From the NCBI RefSeq assembly GCF_003672135.1, contig NC_039509.1, positions 15,882,663 to 15,946,662 of the forward strand: 64,000 nucleotides of DNA. Direction: 5' to 3'. The notes beneath the pieces are model-generated. The model made no database searches. It saw nothing but the letters and a program-made list of their open reading frames with translations, and had not been told where the DNA came from. Of this stretch, positions 40,901 through 52,900 are shown in pieces; position 1 is the first letter of the stretch; every line of letters begins with the position of its first letter. The translations under genes were made by a program, and so were the position numbers. Source of the stretch: Ooceraea biroi. Taxonomy: Eukaryota > Arthropoda > Insecta > Hymenoptera > Formicidae.

Positions 40901-43900
40901 GTTACGAGTAAATGTGGATATTTCGTGTGACATCGAGATTGGGATTTATTGAGGGAACGTACGTGCACGTTTGGCTTGTCTGCTCTCTAGCGCGAATCTT
41001 GCTTTTCTGCCCGTTATTTTCCGCGACCACGTTTGTTTGGTTCTTGTCCTCGTTTTCCCCGGGAACAAGCCGGGCAAAGCTTATCTGATTGGACCCGGGA
41101 ATTGCTCTTGCCGAGATTTTTAGATCATCTCCGTGTCTTCTTCCGCTCCTTGTATCTCGCGCTTGCGCTCGAAAAAAGGGTCTCCCGAAATATACGGAAT
41201 ATCCGCGGGCGCATCGCCGCTCGGCATCCGGTTGACTATTTCGAGAATATAATCACGAAACGAAGCGGCCGGCGCGCTTTGCAGGCGAGAGGGGCGCACC
41301 GCGGGGAACGCGAAAGAAGAGGGTAGACGAAAAAGAGATTGAAAGGAACGCGCCTCTCCTCCCGGCGAAGGGAAGCAGAGGCAACTCTTCGCTTCGCAAG
41401 AACGTTTCGCGTTTCCACCGTTCTGCGTTCTGTCGCCGCGTGCTTCGCTCGTCGTCGCCGGAGTCCCGGCTCGTAATGGGCCGTACCGGGTTCGTTATAC
41501 ACGGGTGAAACATTACGGTCGGCATGTCCGCGATTAATTCCTCCCGTTTTCAACGTCCGTCCGTTTGCACCGATCACAAATGGACGAGAACTTACGGGGC
41601 CACGGTGCATGTCCGAAATCGCGCGCGCCGTGATTACGTCGATCGGAGTCGGTTTCCGCGTTCCGCCTGTCCGACGCTCCTATTTTTTCCCTCATCGCAC
41701 ATCGAAGGTTGCGCTTGCATTCAATGAAGTATCTGACATTCGTTTCGTCGGACACCGGAAGCGATTGTTGCACAATCGAGGAACGGGCAAGCCAACTCTG
41801 ACTCTTTCAACGCTTCCTACGTGCTGCTTTTCCGTTCTTCCGCGAATCGCGATCTTGTGATCTGCCTGCTTTTCCTCTGAGAAAACGGAGAAAACCGCAG
41901 GCCGCCGGTCACGGGCTCGTCGTTAATAAATAGACCTCTTCTCCTCCCTCGTGTCTCGCACGCCGCGCTCATCGTCGTAACTCGCTCTCGGTGAGCTCGT
42001 TGCCTCTTCGGCGTTTCAGTAATTCGAGTTAGCTCTTCGACTCTCTTCCTTCTCCGTCGCCCCCCTCCGCCGCTGGTCCGTCTGTTATTTCGCGCTTGAC
42101 GCGAAAAGCAAGAAAAAGGAGGACTGCCGGCGTCCGTGCGGGTACCGACGATGGAAACGACCGGGAGAGAGAGGAGCGTATGGGGAAGAGAGAAAGAGGG
42201 AGAGGGAGAAAGAAGAGGAAGAGAGAGAGGATCGAAAAGGGTCGAGACCAAGACCACGAAGTCGCCGATTGTTTTAGCGCTAGGCCAAACTAAAACGGCC
42301 GGGGAGGCCGCGAAGGGTCAGGGCCGTGTGTGTATGTGTGTGTGCGTGTGCGTGAAAGGGGTCGAATGTACAGAGATGAATTTTTCATATGACGAGTTGC
42401 CGCTCATTCGTCATGATCAAACGGCGCAAATCAATCTGTTTATTTCCGGTTAAAATTCTGATGAAGCATATTATTATAAAAGGTACTTTTACTGCTGCAT
42501 AATGTTTATAATTTTCTACAAGAAATAAAGCTATAAAAAAATTTTCTATAAGAAATAAAATTCAACTCGTTATTGTTCAGCATTATTGACAAATTAGGAT
42601 GTACTTGGAGAGTATATTGTCTTTTGTATGTAGTTCTCTTTCTCATTAAGAATTTGTTCCGTTGCTCGAAACCATCGGCAGCTGATCAATGCGGCCCTGG
42701 CTGCGAATTTTCCATTGCAAGACGATCATAGGAAAACGTACGTGCCTGTTTTTCTCTCGCGCGCCTCGCACCTCTTTCTTTGCCTGTCGCGTGACGAGGC
42801 GGAGACGACAGGCGACGCGTGCCAAATCATGCGAGCGGAATCAGAGAAATTTAAAAAATATTCTAAATTTAATTACCCCACCATCGACGACCCTCGGTCT
42901 TTCGAAATCGAGCGGGCTGCCAATGCTCGTGTTGAAAAATAGCCGATCGACGAACCGCTCATCGAAACGTAGATTGAAGGCTGGTGCTTCTGGCGGAAAA
43001 ACTTTATTATATATAATGTATATGTATATCAGCGCGAATCGTTAATTTAATTATATGTCAAATTACACATGATCGAATAACTATAAATCCTGCTTCAAAT
43101 AACTAGATACTGCATTTTCCTTGCGCAAGATATATTTCAATTCCCATTCGTTGTTGAACGACACAATTTTGAGGCGGACATTATATAAGACCGCAAGTAA
43201 ATTGCTCCACATTTCACGCAAACAAAAAGAAGAGAACAGCAAGAAGAGATCTCACAATTCTTCGTGAGCAAGTCTCGGGCGTCGATGGAAAATAGTGGCG
43301 CGCTTAATAGTAGCTCGCGCTCGTTACGCGCTCGTCTAACCGCCTTGTTAAGCTAACAGTCGTATAACCGCGCCCGGAGAATATTCAACGTTATTGGATA
43401 CGCGATCTCGTAAATCACAAAGTGCCGTCTGGTACTTTGTAAAACTTCGAAATGCTTCATACCGGCGCGGATAAGAGAAAAATCGACTCGCGCTCGCTCG
43501 CTCGCTCATCAAAGATGCCTTTGCAACGGCGCACGTGTGGGGCTGCATGATGCACGTAGACCGGACTCTCGTTGTGCCAGTTTGTCGTAAATTTCCGTTA
43601 ACGAGCTGCCCGCACCAAGTCGTGGCTCCGGCGCGCTTTTCTCAGGCGGGCCGGGACGCGGGGACAGACAAAAAACCATCCCGCCAGAGAAATATGAAAC
43701 TGAGAACCCGTTGCGCGCGCTCGTAATTTCCCTCGCGGAAATGAAATTGTTTATTGGCGGGCCATTATTAACGCGGACAGATAACCGACCACCGTTGCCA
43801 CCGTGATCGACGTCGCTGGCACCGGCGCGGCGCGCGTGTAATGCAGCTTCCGTTTATTGCACGGTGCGTATGCACGCTTAGAACTTGAAATTCGAAGGAG

Positions 43901-46900
43901 ATGAAGACGGATGGATGCAGCCGTCGCGGTCATTTCGCTGATCGCCGTCCAGCGCCCGGCGAAGTCGAAGTGAAAGGAGGACTTAATTCTCTAGAAAGCT
44001 AACACGAAACGATTAACGCTAATCTGGTCTTACGCGCCGCGGTACCAGAAGATTGCATGATCAACAGGCGGAACAAATACTGCGCGATATTACGTTGATC
44101 ATTAGCAGAGTTGATGTGAACTTTATTAATGCGACAGTTATAAATATAATATCAATACGCGCGAATGGTCATTGGACGTTTGCGGTCCCACGAAAGCTGC
44201 TCAGTATCGCCGGTTCAGGTTTTAATGCACGAGGTGGTAAACTGATAATTTCGTACGAGGAAGTCATCGTTATATATCATAATGATTTTTGGTGCTGACA
44301 TTTTTACAGCTGCGACGATAAATCGCTTCTCTTTAACTCTGTTTGTCCATCAACAATGGCAATCGGGTTTCCCGACGTTTCATCGCGTTCACCACTATCA
44401 ATAAATTTCTCCGATGTTGATCCCCTTGATTTTATTTCGTCATCGTCACCCGGAGCTGCCCCCCGCGCCGGAAAATTTGCTGAATGAAGATCTATCGCGG
44501 CGAGTGGGGGAGATCCTCTTTCTCTCTTGATCACGGGAATCGAATTTCTTGTTTTGACAGCGGATCGCCGATCCGTGGCGAGCTGTGTTTTGTACGGCTC
44601 GCCGAAAAGTTTTCGAAAGTCGAACAAAGAGGAGCGAGAAAGAGGATCGCGAGGAATAGGCCGGCACGGCAGTTCCCCTTCCGGCTATTTGAATTCGTAG
44701 AAAGGGTTCGATTCTGTTTATTTTTTAGGGGTGCCCGTGGAGGGGGTGAAACTGTGTGCGTGCGAGGGGGTAGATTGCGCGCGCGCGCGCGCTTATATCA
44801 GACCTAATGTTACACACGGCGTTTTTCCCCTCGTAAAAACTTTGCGCGTCCTGCATAAGTGAGTGCACGAGGGGGTGCGTTTAGTGTAAAACCAGCGAGG
44901 GGGTGGGGAAAGTGGGGGGCTCGGAGATGGCGATTCTGCATGCGAAGAAAGAGTACTAAATGCCGGGTACAACCTCGATCGAATCGTGTTTTCGATATCG
45001 GGACGAAAACGTCATATAATACATCATAAACGTCATTATAAAATTCTCGTTTCTATTATCAATTCGTCGCGCGTTTAGTTATCTAGATAACTACATATGC
45101 ATACATACACGCACAATCAAATCGGAGCATTCTGTCAGATTTGTCCGCACGCAATCAAACAATTAAAAACGGCGAAGTCCGTGACAAAGAATAAATGAAA
45201 ATAGCTGTGTAACTCTGAGTAAAAACAAATGGAAATAATAAAATAGTAATAAATAAAGTAGAAAATATGCTTCTGCATTAAGTTTCGATACTGTTACTAT
45301 CAGCATCGGTTTTAAATACTAGTGAAGAGTGCGATGGCAAATTCCCTTAATAGCGTGCTAAAATAAGCAAAATATTACCACGTTTCGCGATATTATTTTA
45401 CAGTAATAACGCAACGGGAATTTATTTATACGCTCGACTTAAAAACTGTACCGGAATATTTGGCGCGGCAGCGTCCCCTCGTTAAATTTAACACGCCCGT
45501 CATAAGTAAGGGCGCAGAGGGTTCGCGACGTTCTAAAAAGGAAGGGGTTGCACGAGGGGTTCGTGGGGCCAAGGAGGGGAGGGGAGCGAAAGGAGAAAGA
45601 GGGTAAGAGGGTGTATTAAGTAGTACGCGTGTAATACTGCCCCGAAAAAATCTATACGCGACAGCGTCCGGCGGGACGAGGGCGAGCCGGATTAAAGAAA
45701 GAGAGACTATTGAACCCCCTGTTCATTTACTGTGGGTAAAGCGATACCCGTGCCGCGATATTAACAAACGCGCCCTCCCGAAGCGAAAACGAAGGAGAGC
45801 CAGATCAGCGCTACGTCTTAAAATCGTTTTAAAATCCGCGATTCATTCATTTTTTCCGATATGAAAATTTCGAACGGATGTTTGAGAGAAATCTCTCGAA
45901 ATTAATTGTCTCCGTGATTTCGAAAGAAGAAGCTAACGGAAAACGATTATGTTAGAATCGATCGCAATGTTGTCGCCTGCACGCTGCGAATCCCAAGACG
46001 GCATCATCCACGTTGATGCTCGCGTCTGGAAGCATCTGTTTAACGCACGGTTTCTCGACAGGAAAGACACGTGTACTCGTTTCTTAAAGCCGTTACGTTG
46101 AGATCGCCGTGTTACGTAAGCTAACTGCGCTGACGTTGATTGTATAGAAGAAGGTATTATACATTAGACACATGCGCAGCGAAGGGGAAACAATGGAGCA
46201 ACACAATAAGAGAGAGATCGGACCTTTCGAAATTATTAGCATGAAAATCTCAGAGAATTTTATATCTCGAAGTATTTTTTACCGGCTTTCATGCATTCCG
46301 CAAGACATAATTAACAACTCCTGATCTAGAGAAAGAGATGAAAGTGAAGGACGTGTTTCCTCCTGTGGAGAACGATGGTTTCTTCTCGCAGAAAGAGCAA
46401 AAGGAGAGAAAAACCATCACAGACGGAATTAATGTCATAATCAATCGCGATTAAGCGGCGGGCGAAGTCGAGGTGGAGAAGAGAGACACAGACGCCGGCT
46501 GTGAGGCTGTCCTTTCTTTCCCTCCACTGGTCGTCACCTCGCGCTACCTCCCCCGGTAAAGAGGGCGCACTAATTATAATGAACCCGTTCGCCACGAATG
46601 AGAGAACAGCCATAACGACGTTTATTCTCGTCCCGAATGATTCTACGACCCATGGCGAACAGCCGCGTCGGGCAATAAGTCGGGAAGATGGGGCCTCCAG
46701 AAGAAACGCGACGGCGTCACGCCAATGAGGAAGGTGCGAAGCGGGTGACGGGCAATCCCTTTGTGGTGCCAATTATTCCGGAAACCTATCTTGAATTAAG
46801 CTTTGTCGCGACCCTCCCTCCCGGTCACCATCCCCGCTTGCTCAGAGTCTAATAAACTGATTGAAGTCTCGCAATGACTTGCTGCCGGAGAATTGCCGGC

Positions 46901-49900
46901 AAGTTGCGGAAGATGGAAGTCTGTAAAATCTATTAGGGGTGTGATTTAGTTTTGAGGGTTTTTTTTTTGCTCAAAAACGCATGTATTTAAATATGATAAT
47001 GAATGAATACCTTAATCAAAATATTTTCCTTCGTTTTCTATAACTTTTTCCCATCTTTCTGGCAAGAGATCGATTCCACCACGATAAAATGACTCTTCTT
47101 TTGAGTTCATCCATTCGTCGACGAATTTTCGCACTTCTTCCAAATTATGAAAGTGCGTATCCTCTAAAGCGTGTTGCATCGACCGGAACAAATAATAATC
47201 GCATGGAGCAATGTCCGGAGAATACGCGGGGTGCGGTAAGACTTGCCATTCAAGCTCTAATAGTGTTTGTTTCACTGATAACGCAACGTCAGGTCGAGCG
47301 TTGTCACGAAGAAGAATCACTTTCCGTCGTTTACTCGCAATTGGTGGTCGTTTTTGGTCCAATGCTTGCTTCAACTTGTACAATTGGTGTCGATAACGAT
47401 CAGCCGTGACAGTCTCATGCGGATTTAACAGCTCATAGTACACTATCCCACCAAATACAGAGCATTACTTTTGAACCGTGAATATTGCGTCTCGGAGTGG
47501 ATGTTGATGGTTCGCCTGGATCCACCCATGATTTTCTGCGTTGGGATTATCAAAATAGATCCACTTTTCATTCCCAGTAACAATCCGAGACAAAAGACTC
47601 TTCTTTTTTTGCCTGGCGATCAACGAAATGCAAATGTTCAACCGGTTCGCAATGGCACTTTCCGATAATTGATGTCGAACCCATTTCCCTTCTTTCTGAA
47701 TTTTTCCCATTTCATGTAAATGTTTGGTAACTGTTGTACGATCAACATTTAATGCTCTGGCAAGTTCTGAAGTGGATCGTGTTGGATTTTCGTGCAATAA
47801 TGCTTGCAAATCTGCATTTTCAAGCTTTCTTGGTTGTCCCGAGCGTTCTTTGTCCTTCACATCAGTATCACCACTTTTAAAGCGTCTAAACCAGTATTCA
47901 CACGTCTTAATTGATGGGGCAGAATCACCATAAGTTTCCACAAGAATTCTATAACCCTCAGTCGCAGTTTTCTTTTGATTAAAAAACAAAAGCAACGCAT
48001 GTCGAAAATGCTAAAGAGCTTTCGGAAGTTGCATTTTTACGATGATATAAACACGACTGTTATTGCATCTATTGCTGTAATGCTACTAAATGTCATGGAT
48101 AATGTCAACACTGTAAGAAACAACAGTTATCGGAAACAGCTATTGGAACAAACTGACACTACAGCCATCTGTTGCAAAACCCTCAAAACTAAATCACACT
48201 CCTAATAAGTTTCATCGGCCGAAAATTTGTGGAGGTACTTTTCTTGCGTTTTGAACTTTCGATTCATTAAATAAAAAAGAGAAATGATAACAAAATCAGA
48301 CCTTTCCTCCATGGAATTTATACGACGTGCATTCATCATCCTTACCGTGCAATTCCGTATAATAACGTTTATACCGGTATCCAACAATTATTGCCCCGAG
48401 AAACGTGGCGTGCAACGCAAAAAGAGGGAAAAAAAGAAGAAGCGCCACGAGGAGAGTACGCAGTCAAGGGATAAAGAAGAGCGCGATAGACGAAGCGGGT
48501 GACAGGAGGAAGCACACAGGCTACGCAGAAAGGAGGAAGGTGCTAAATGGATGGTAGCGGGACAGGAGAATAGCGACCATAACGTAATTTTGACAGAAAT
48601 AACGCCGCCGCGCTCGCTGAGAGACAATAAGTTCGCGACACTCCTCGCGGATCTCAGAATAGTTTAGTGTCGGTCGTTCTTCCTCTCTCCGTTTGCCCTG
48701 TCCTTTTCTTCCCCGGTGCCGGTCGCTCTCCGCCCTCCGTTCCCCTTATCCCGTATTCTCCCTTTGTTTTATTCTCCGAGTCACCGTTGATGCTGGCGCC
48801 GACGTGTTTCTGGCTCGCGTTCGGATGGATGCTGGATATCCATCATTTGCGATGGTCGTTGCTCGATTTTTATTACTGCAAATGTGATCGACACTTTTCA
48901 GTTACCGAATGAATTAACATTGAACCGTATAAAAAATATATTCTGTATATATTAATGATATAATGTGCTCGAACATCTCACAATATCTCCGACTTATTCT
49001 GATTGTATAATTTTATTATTTCTTATTATTTTGTTTGTAAAATTGCGAGCGTTTTAGCAGTGAGCGTCATACACTAGAGACAGAACGAAGATAAGGAAAT
49101 TAGTCTTTGTTCTCTGCCATGCGCAGAAACGTTCCCAATCGACATCGAGTACCCTAACGTTGATTCTGGGTCATTAAATCGCATCTGGTCGGCGGTTCCA
49201 TACGCGAAGCCATTTTTCCGGAAACAATGTCGCGACGAGGACCATCGAGGAAGGGTTGTGAGTCTAATCGAGGGTATAGAGGAGGGAGAAAAAGCGACGC
49301 AGAGAACGGGAGGAGAGTACGACCGTACTTCTCCTGTGCCTGTGTTCACGTATATATATATTTTTTTTCTTTTTTTCACCGGTATTTAGAACCTCTCGAG
49401 AAGAAAAAGCGTTGAAATGGGGGTTGCCGCGACTAAGACGACGAATTGGCGGGCGCAGCGGGTACTCCACGCATTATCCAAACACGCAGTTTCGTTGGTT
49501 ACGTTAACCCCTCCGAAGCGCGCGCGCAACGTGTGTGTAAGCGCACGTGTAAGTACATACGGAGAGCGAGACAGCGAGAGACCGGCACACGTGAGCGCGC
49601 GATGGATGGCAGCAGCCGTTTTCGGCGTGGTACCTCGATGGCTCATATAAAGGGTTACTCGCTCGGCCCACGGATTAAATGATAAAAAAGGAGAGCCCCG
49701 GCGACCCTGAAATACGGGGTCTTTTCAGGTTCGGGTCTTTTTGAAAATTTTAAACTCCCTCCCCCCCAACGTCTCTCGGCCCGTAGCCTCGCTTCCATCT
49801 CTCGAGCGCGCGGAATCGGCTTCCACTCCCCACTCCCTCCGAGCAGCTTTAAGAACTCCACGTATAAAAGGGTTCGAGCTGAAAGCCGCTGGATGCGAAG

Positions 49901-52900
49901 AGGGAGGGAGCCCCCGGCTCTACGTGTCGTCCTGGGGGTTTCACATATTTTTTAAGATTTGCCCTTTAAGCCCCGTCACGTCGCGCGTACCCTCCATTCG
50001 GTGCCACTGGTTACAGCGCGGCCGCGTGGGTGGTATTGCCGCTTCTCTTCGTGCGCTGAGAAAAGGAGAGAGACGGAGAGAGTTTTTTATCGTCTTTTGC
50101 AATATACAATTAGCGTAATGAGACAGAGATACGTTTTGGATACGAGTTGGATCTCGAGGCATTAAAATACTGCCCCAAATCAATCGCTTCCACAATTGCA
50201 CTGTCAGGCTCGAGGCAAATCAGGGAACATGATGTGGCACGCACCACGTCGAGATCCGGTATTTCTATCCGACAATGAGCGACAATATTCGTCACTCTGT
50301 GCCGAGGCTGTGCAATCTGAATGGTTTTCTTTTTCGAGCTGCGTTTCAAGGCCGCGGTGTGTTTCACTTACGTGCCATCACGATTTTGGCACGCTTCCCC
50401 GTTCGCATAATTAGGCGTCGACGAAAGGTTCGGCATTCCTGGATACGGATACGGAGGTGTAGAGTCGCCGGAAAGCCGCGTGCGAGCCATATTCTGCTGA
50501 GAGAAAACGAAAGAGACAGAGACGAGCGCTCTCGGCCTGTTTAATATCCGCGATTAAATACAGCGACGCGCACGTATATGGACCTTGGGTCGAGGAGAAC
50601 CCACTGCTACTCGATTACGCACTTGAAGCTTCGACCCGGCAAACAACGCGGCGCGGCACAGCTAACGTGGATTATAAATTTGTGCAAACAATAATCTCCC
50701 GCGGCGCAGAAGCCGAAGATGATGCCTCTAACGAGCGAAATCGCGCGCGAGTGCGCGTATATGTACGCGGCGCGTCGGGAAAGACGTGCAGCTGCGTTGC
50801 GTAATTACCCTGCCAAAGGATAAATTAATTCGCCGTAACCGAATGTTACGCAACCGCGCGTAACCGGGAGCACATCCGGCGACACACTGACGCTCATTAT
50901 TAAATCCGCCGGCGGGAGAATGATCTCGCCGGCGAAGCGATCTGATTCGAATCAGTCGAGTGACCCTTAGTTTTGCGTAAAACTAACGAAAGACATAAAG
51001 GATTCGTGGATACGGTCTACGCCGCGCGGTTATAACGCGGGAGAATAATGCGCGTCGAATTCTCTCCCTCGCGCTTCCTTTTTCCCTCTCGCAACCTCCG
51101 CCCGTCTTTCTTCGCTTCCTCTCTTTCTTTCTCGGTGCTCCTTTTCCTCTTCTTAGCTCTCCTCTTTCTCTGCGGACCAAACCCTTTCTCTTTTTGTGCT
51201 CAGACGCGCATACGCTCTTGCAGAAACGCACGGGCGGCCAACGTACGCGCGTTCCCTCCGCTCCTGACGGCACATATACCACCACGCGGGGCGAGCGGGG
51301 AGTCCCCCGCAAGAGAGCCTCGAGAAATATTCGACAATTTTTAAACTCGTTCCTGAACGGGCATTCAAACGCGCGCACAGCTCGACAAGTAGGAATTTCT
51401 GAGAAGCGACCGCGTCCTGGTAGGGCGTACCGAATGCGGGATGCTACGGGGGTTGAAGTACCCAGGCTCAGAGTGTGGTTAACGTATCGCGCGAATTCGC
51501 TCTGCGACTGGCAAGGCTCCTCCTTGTCTCGCCGATCCACGAGGTGCGATCGCCACAACCTCCTTTCCCATTTGCCGACGTAATCTAATTATTGTCCGGT
51601 TGTCGACACACGTTACGGCTCACGCTATCCGATTTTTTGGGGATCCGAGTGTTTTCGCTGCAAAGTAGGAAGACGGAAACGCTGATGTCGCTGCGCGCGA
51701 AAGACGACATTCCGTGGATTTGCGGCGTACCACGACACACGCGCGGATAATAATAAAGTTTAAATACGTTCCGGCAAGAAATGCAAATGCGATCGCTTGA
51801 GAGCGCTTTAACTGTAGAATCGTTCGTTTAAGCAAAAAAAGGGGAACGGCGCGCGGTGTGTGCGCCCAGTTCGTTTCCATCTCTCGTGTGCGCATTACCT
51901 CGGGAGATAATTATCGCGAGCGAGGATTGGTCAACCGAATTGCGTCTCGCGCTCAATATTTTCTTGCGTGCCGCGGCCGTCTCGAGCCTTTTAGGAGAGC
52001 CATGAACGCGCTCGCGCGCCGAGCCGAACGCTTACGCGCCTCCGCTTCGCCCGCGGCCACGCCGCGGCTTTTTGCATACGCGCGTATTGCGATCGGCCCG
52101 ATAGTTTTTTACTCCGACCGTTCTTTCTTCTCCCGCATCCTCCCCGCCCTCCTCCCCGTTTTTTTCTTAGCCCTCTCTTTTATTTCGCGGCGCGCCCGCC
52201 GGGACAACCAGTTTTCGGACGCGCAGGAGAGTGCCGTAGGTCGACGAACGGTGAGCGCTCGTAACTCTCGGTATGTGTATCAGAAGTCATTCTGGTATGC
52301 ATCTCCTCTGGTGACGGGAGCGTGAACCGCACGCTCGACGATCCGCGAGTGAGGGGGGACACGCGGTCGGTAAAGCGAGACGGTTGCCTTTGGACGGACG
52401 TGTACCGGCGACCGGCGTATCGACCTCGTGTCCGTCTGATTCATTCTCCCGCTTTCGCGTCTTTCGCATCAGGCGGCGTCCCCTGCATTCTAAGGCACAT
52501 TCATCGAGATGATCTATCGATCCTTATGAATCTGAAACTCGATAAATTTTTTAAATACTCTCAGCGCCTCAAAATAATTTTGATATTTACGTGCATCGAG
52601 AATTTAGATTTGCATAATAATGTTTTCATTTTGAATTTCAATTGCGCTAATAGTCTCTGTTAATTAATATTCCGTTTCGTATTATTTCATTTTATCGTTT
52701 ATTTATCTCAGTTTTTTTAAATGTATTATATAATTATACAATTTATACAATTTTCATGAATTTAACAATCTCTTGCTCGGCAGTTGCAGTTAAGAAATAA
52801 AAAAATCTCTCTTGTTGCAGCTTTGCTCAGGCAGAGTATGTCCCCGGTAGCGGACTCTTTGATGGGTGGTTCCAAGTCGGTGTCCCAGCCGATCATCGAT

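Larger units (their letters stand above)
46933..48205 (-). mobile_element. Full-length inactive mariner transposon, 1273 bp
   Basis: The two ends are 30-bp terminal inverted repeats beginning TTAGGGGTGTGATTTAG and, in inverse, TTAGGAGTGTGATTTAG. They differ at one position. A TA dinucleotide stands at 46931-46932 and 48206-48207, the standard Tc1/mariner target duplication. The 1.27-kb length and the minus-strand transposase remnant fit the mariner (DD34D) family. It is inserted in castor intron 4 in the opposite orientation to the gene. The near-identical TIRs suggest a moderately recent insertion, even though the coding region is broken. Confidence 0.95.
32611..52820 (+). other. cas: castor intron 4 (20.2 kb), with transposons
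   Basis: It starts GTGAGT and ends CTCTTGTTGCAG. It carries the 882-bp TIR element and the dead mariner, both described separately. It also has POU octamers at 35358-35365, 38946-38953, 51781-51788 and 52608-52615, a G-rich cluster near 44740-44904 and a hairpin cluster near 50834-50986. No host gene could be supported. Frames such as 51858-52325 and 50983-51558 look like CpG/GA-rich noise. Confidence 0.75.
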
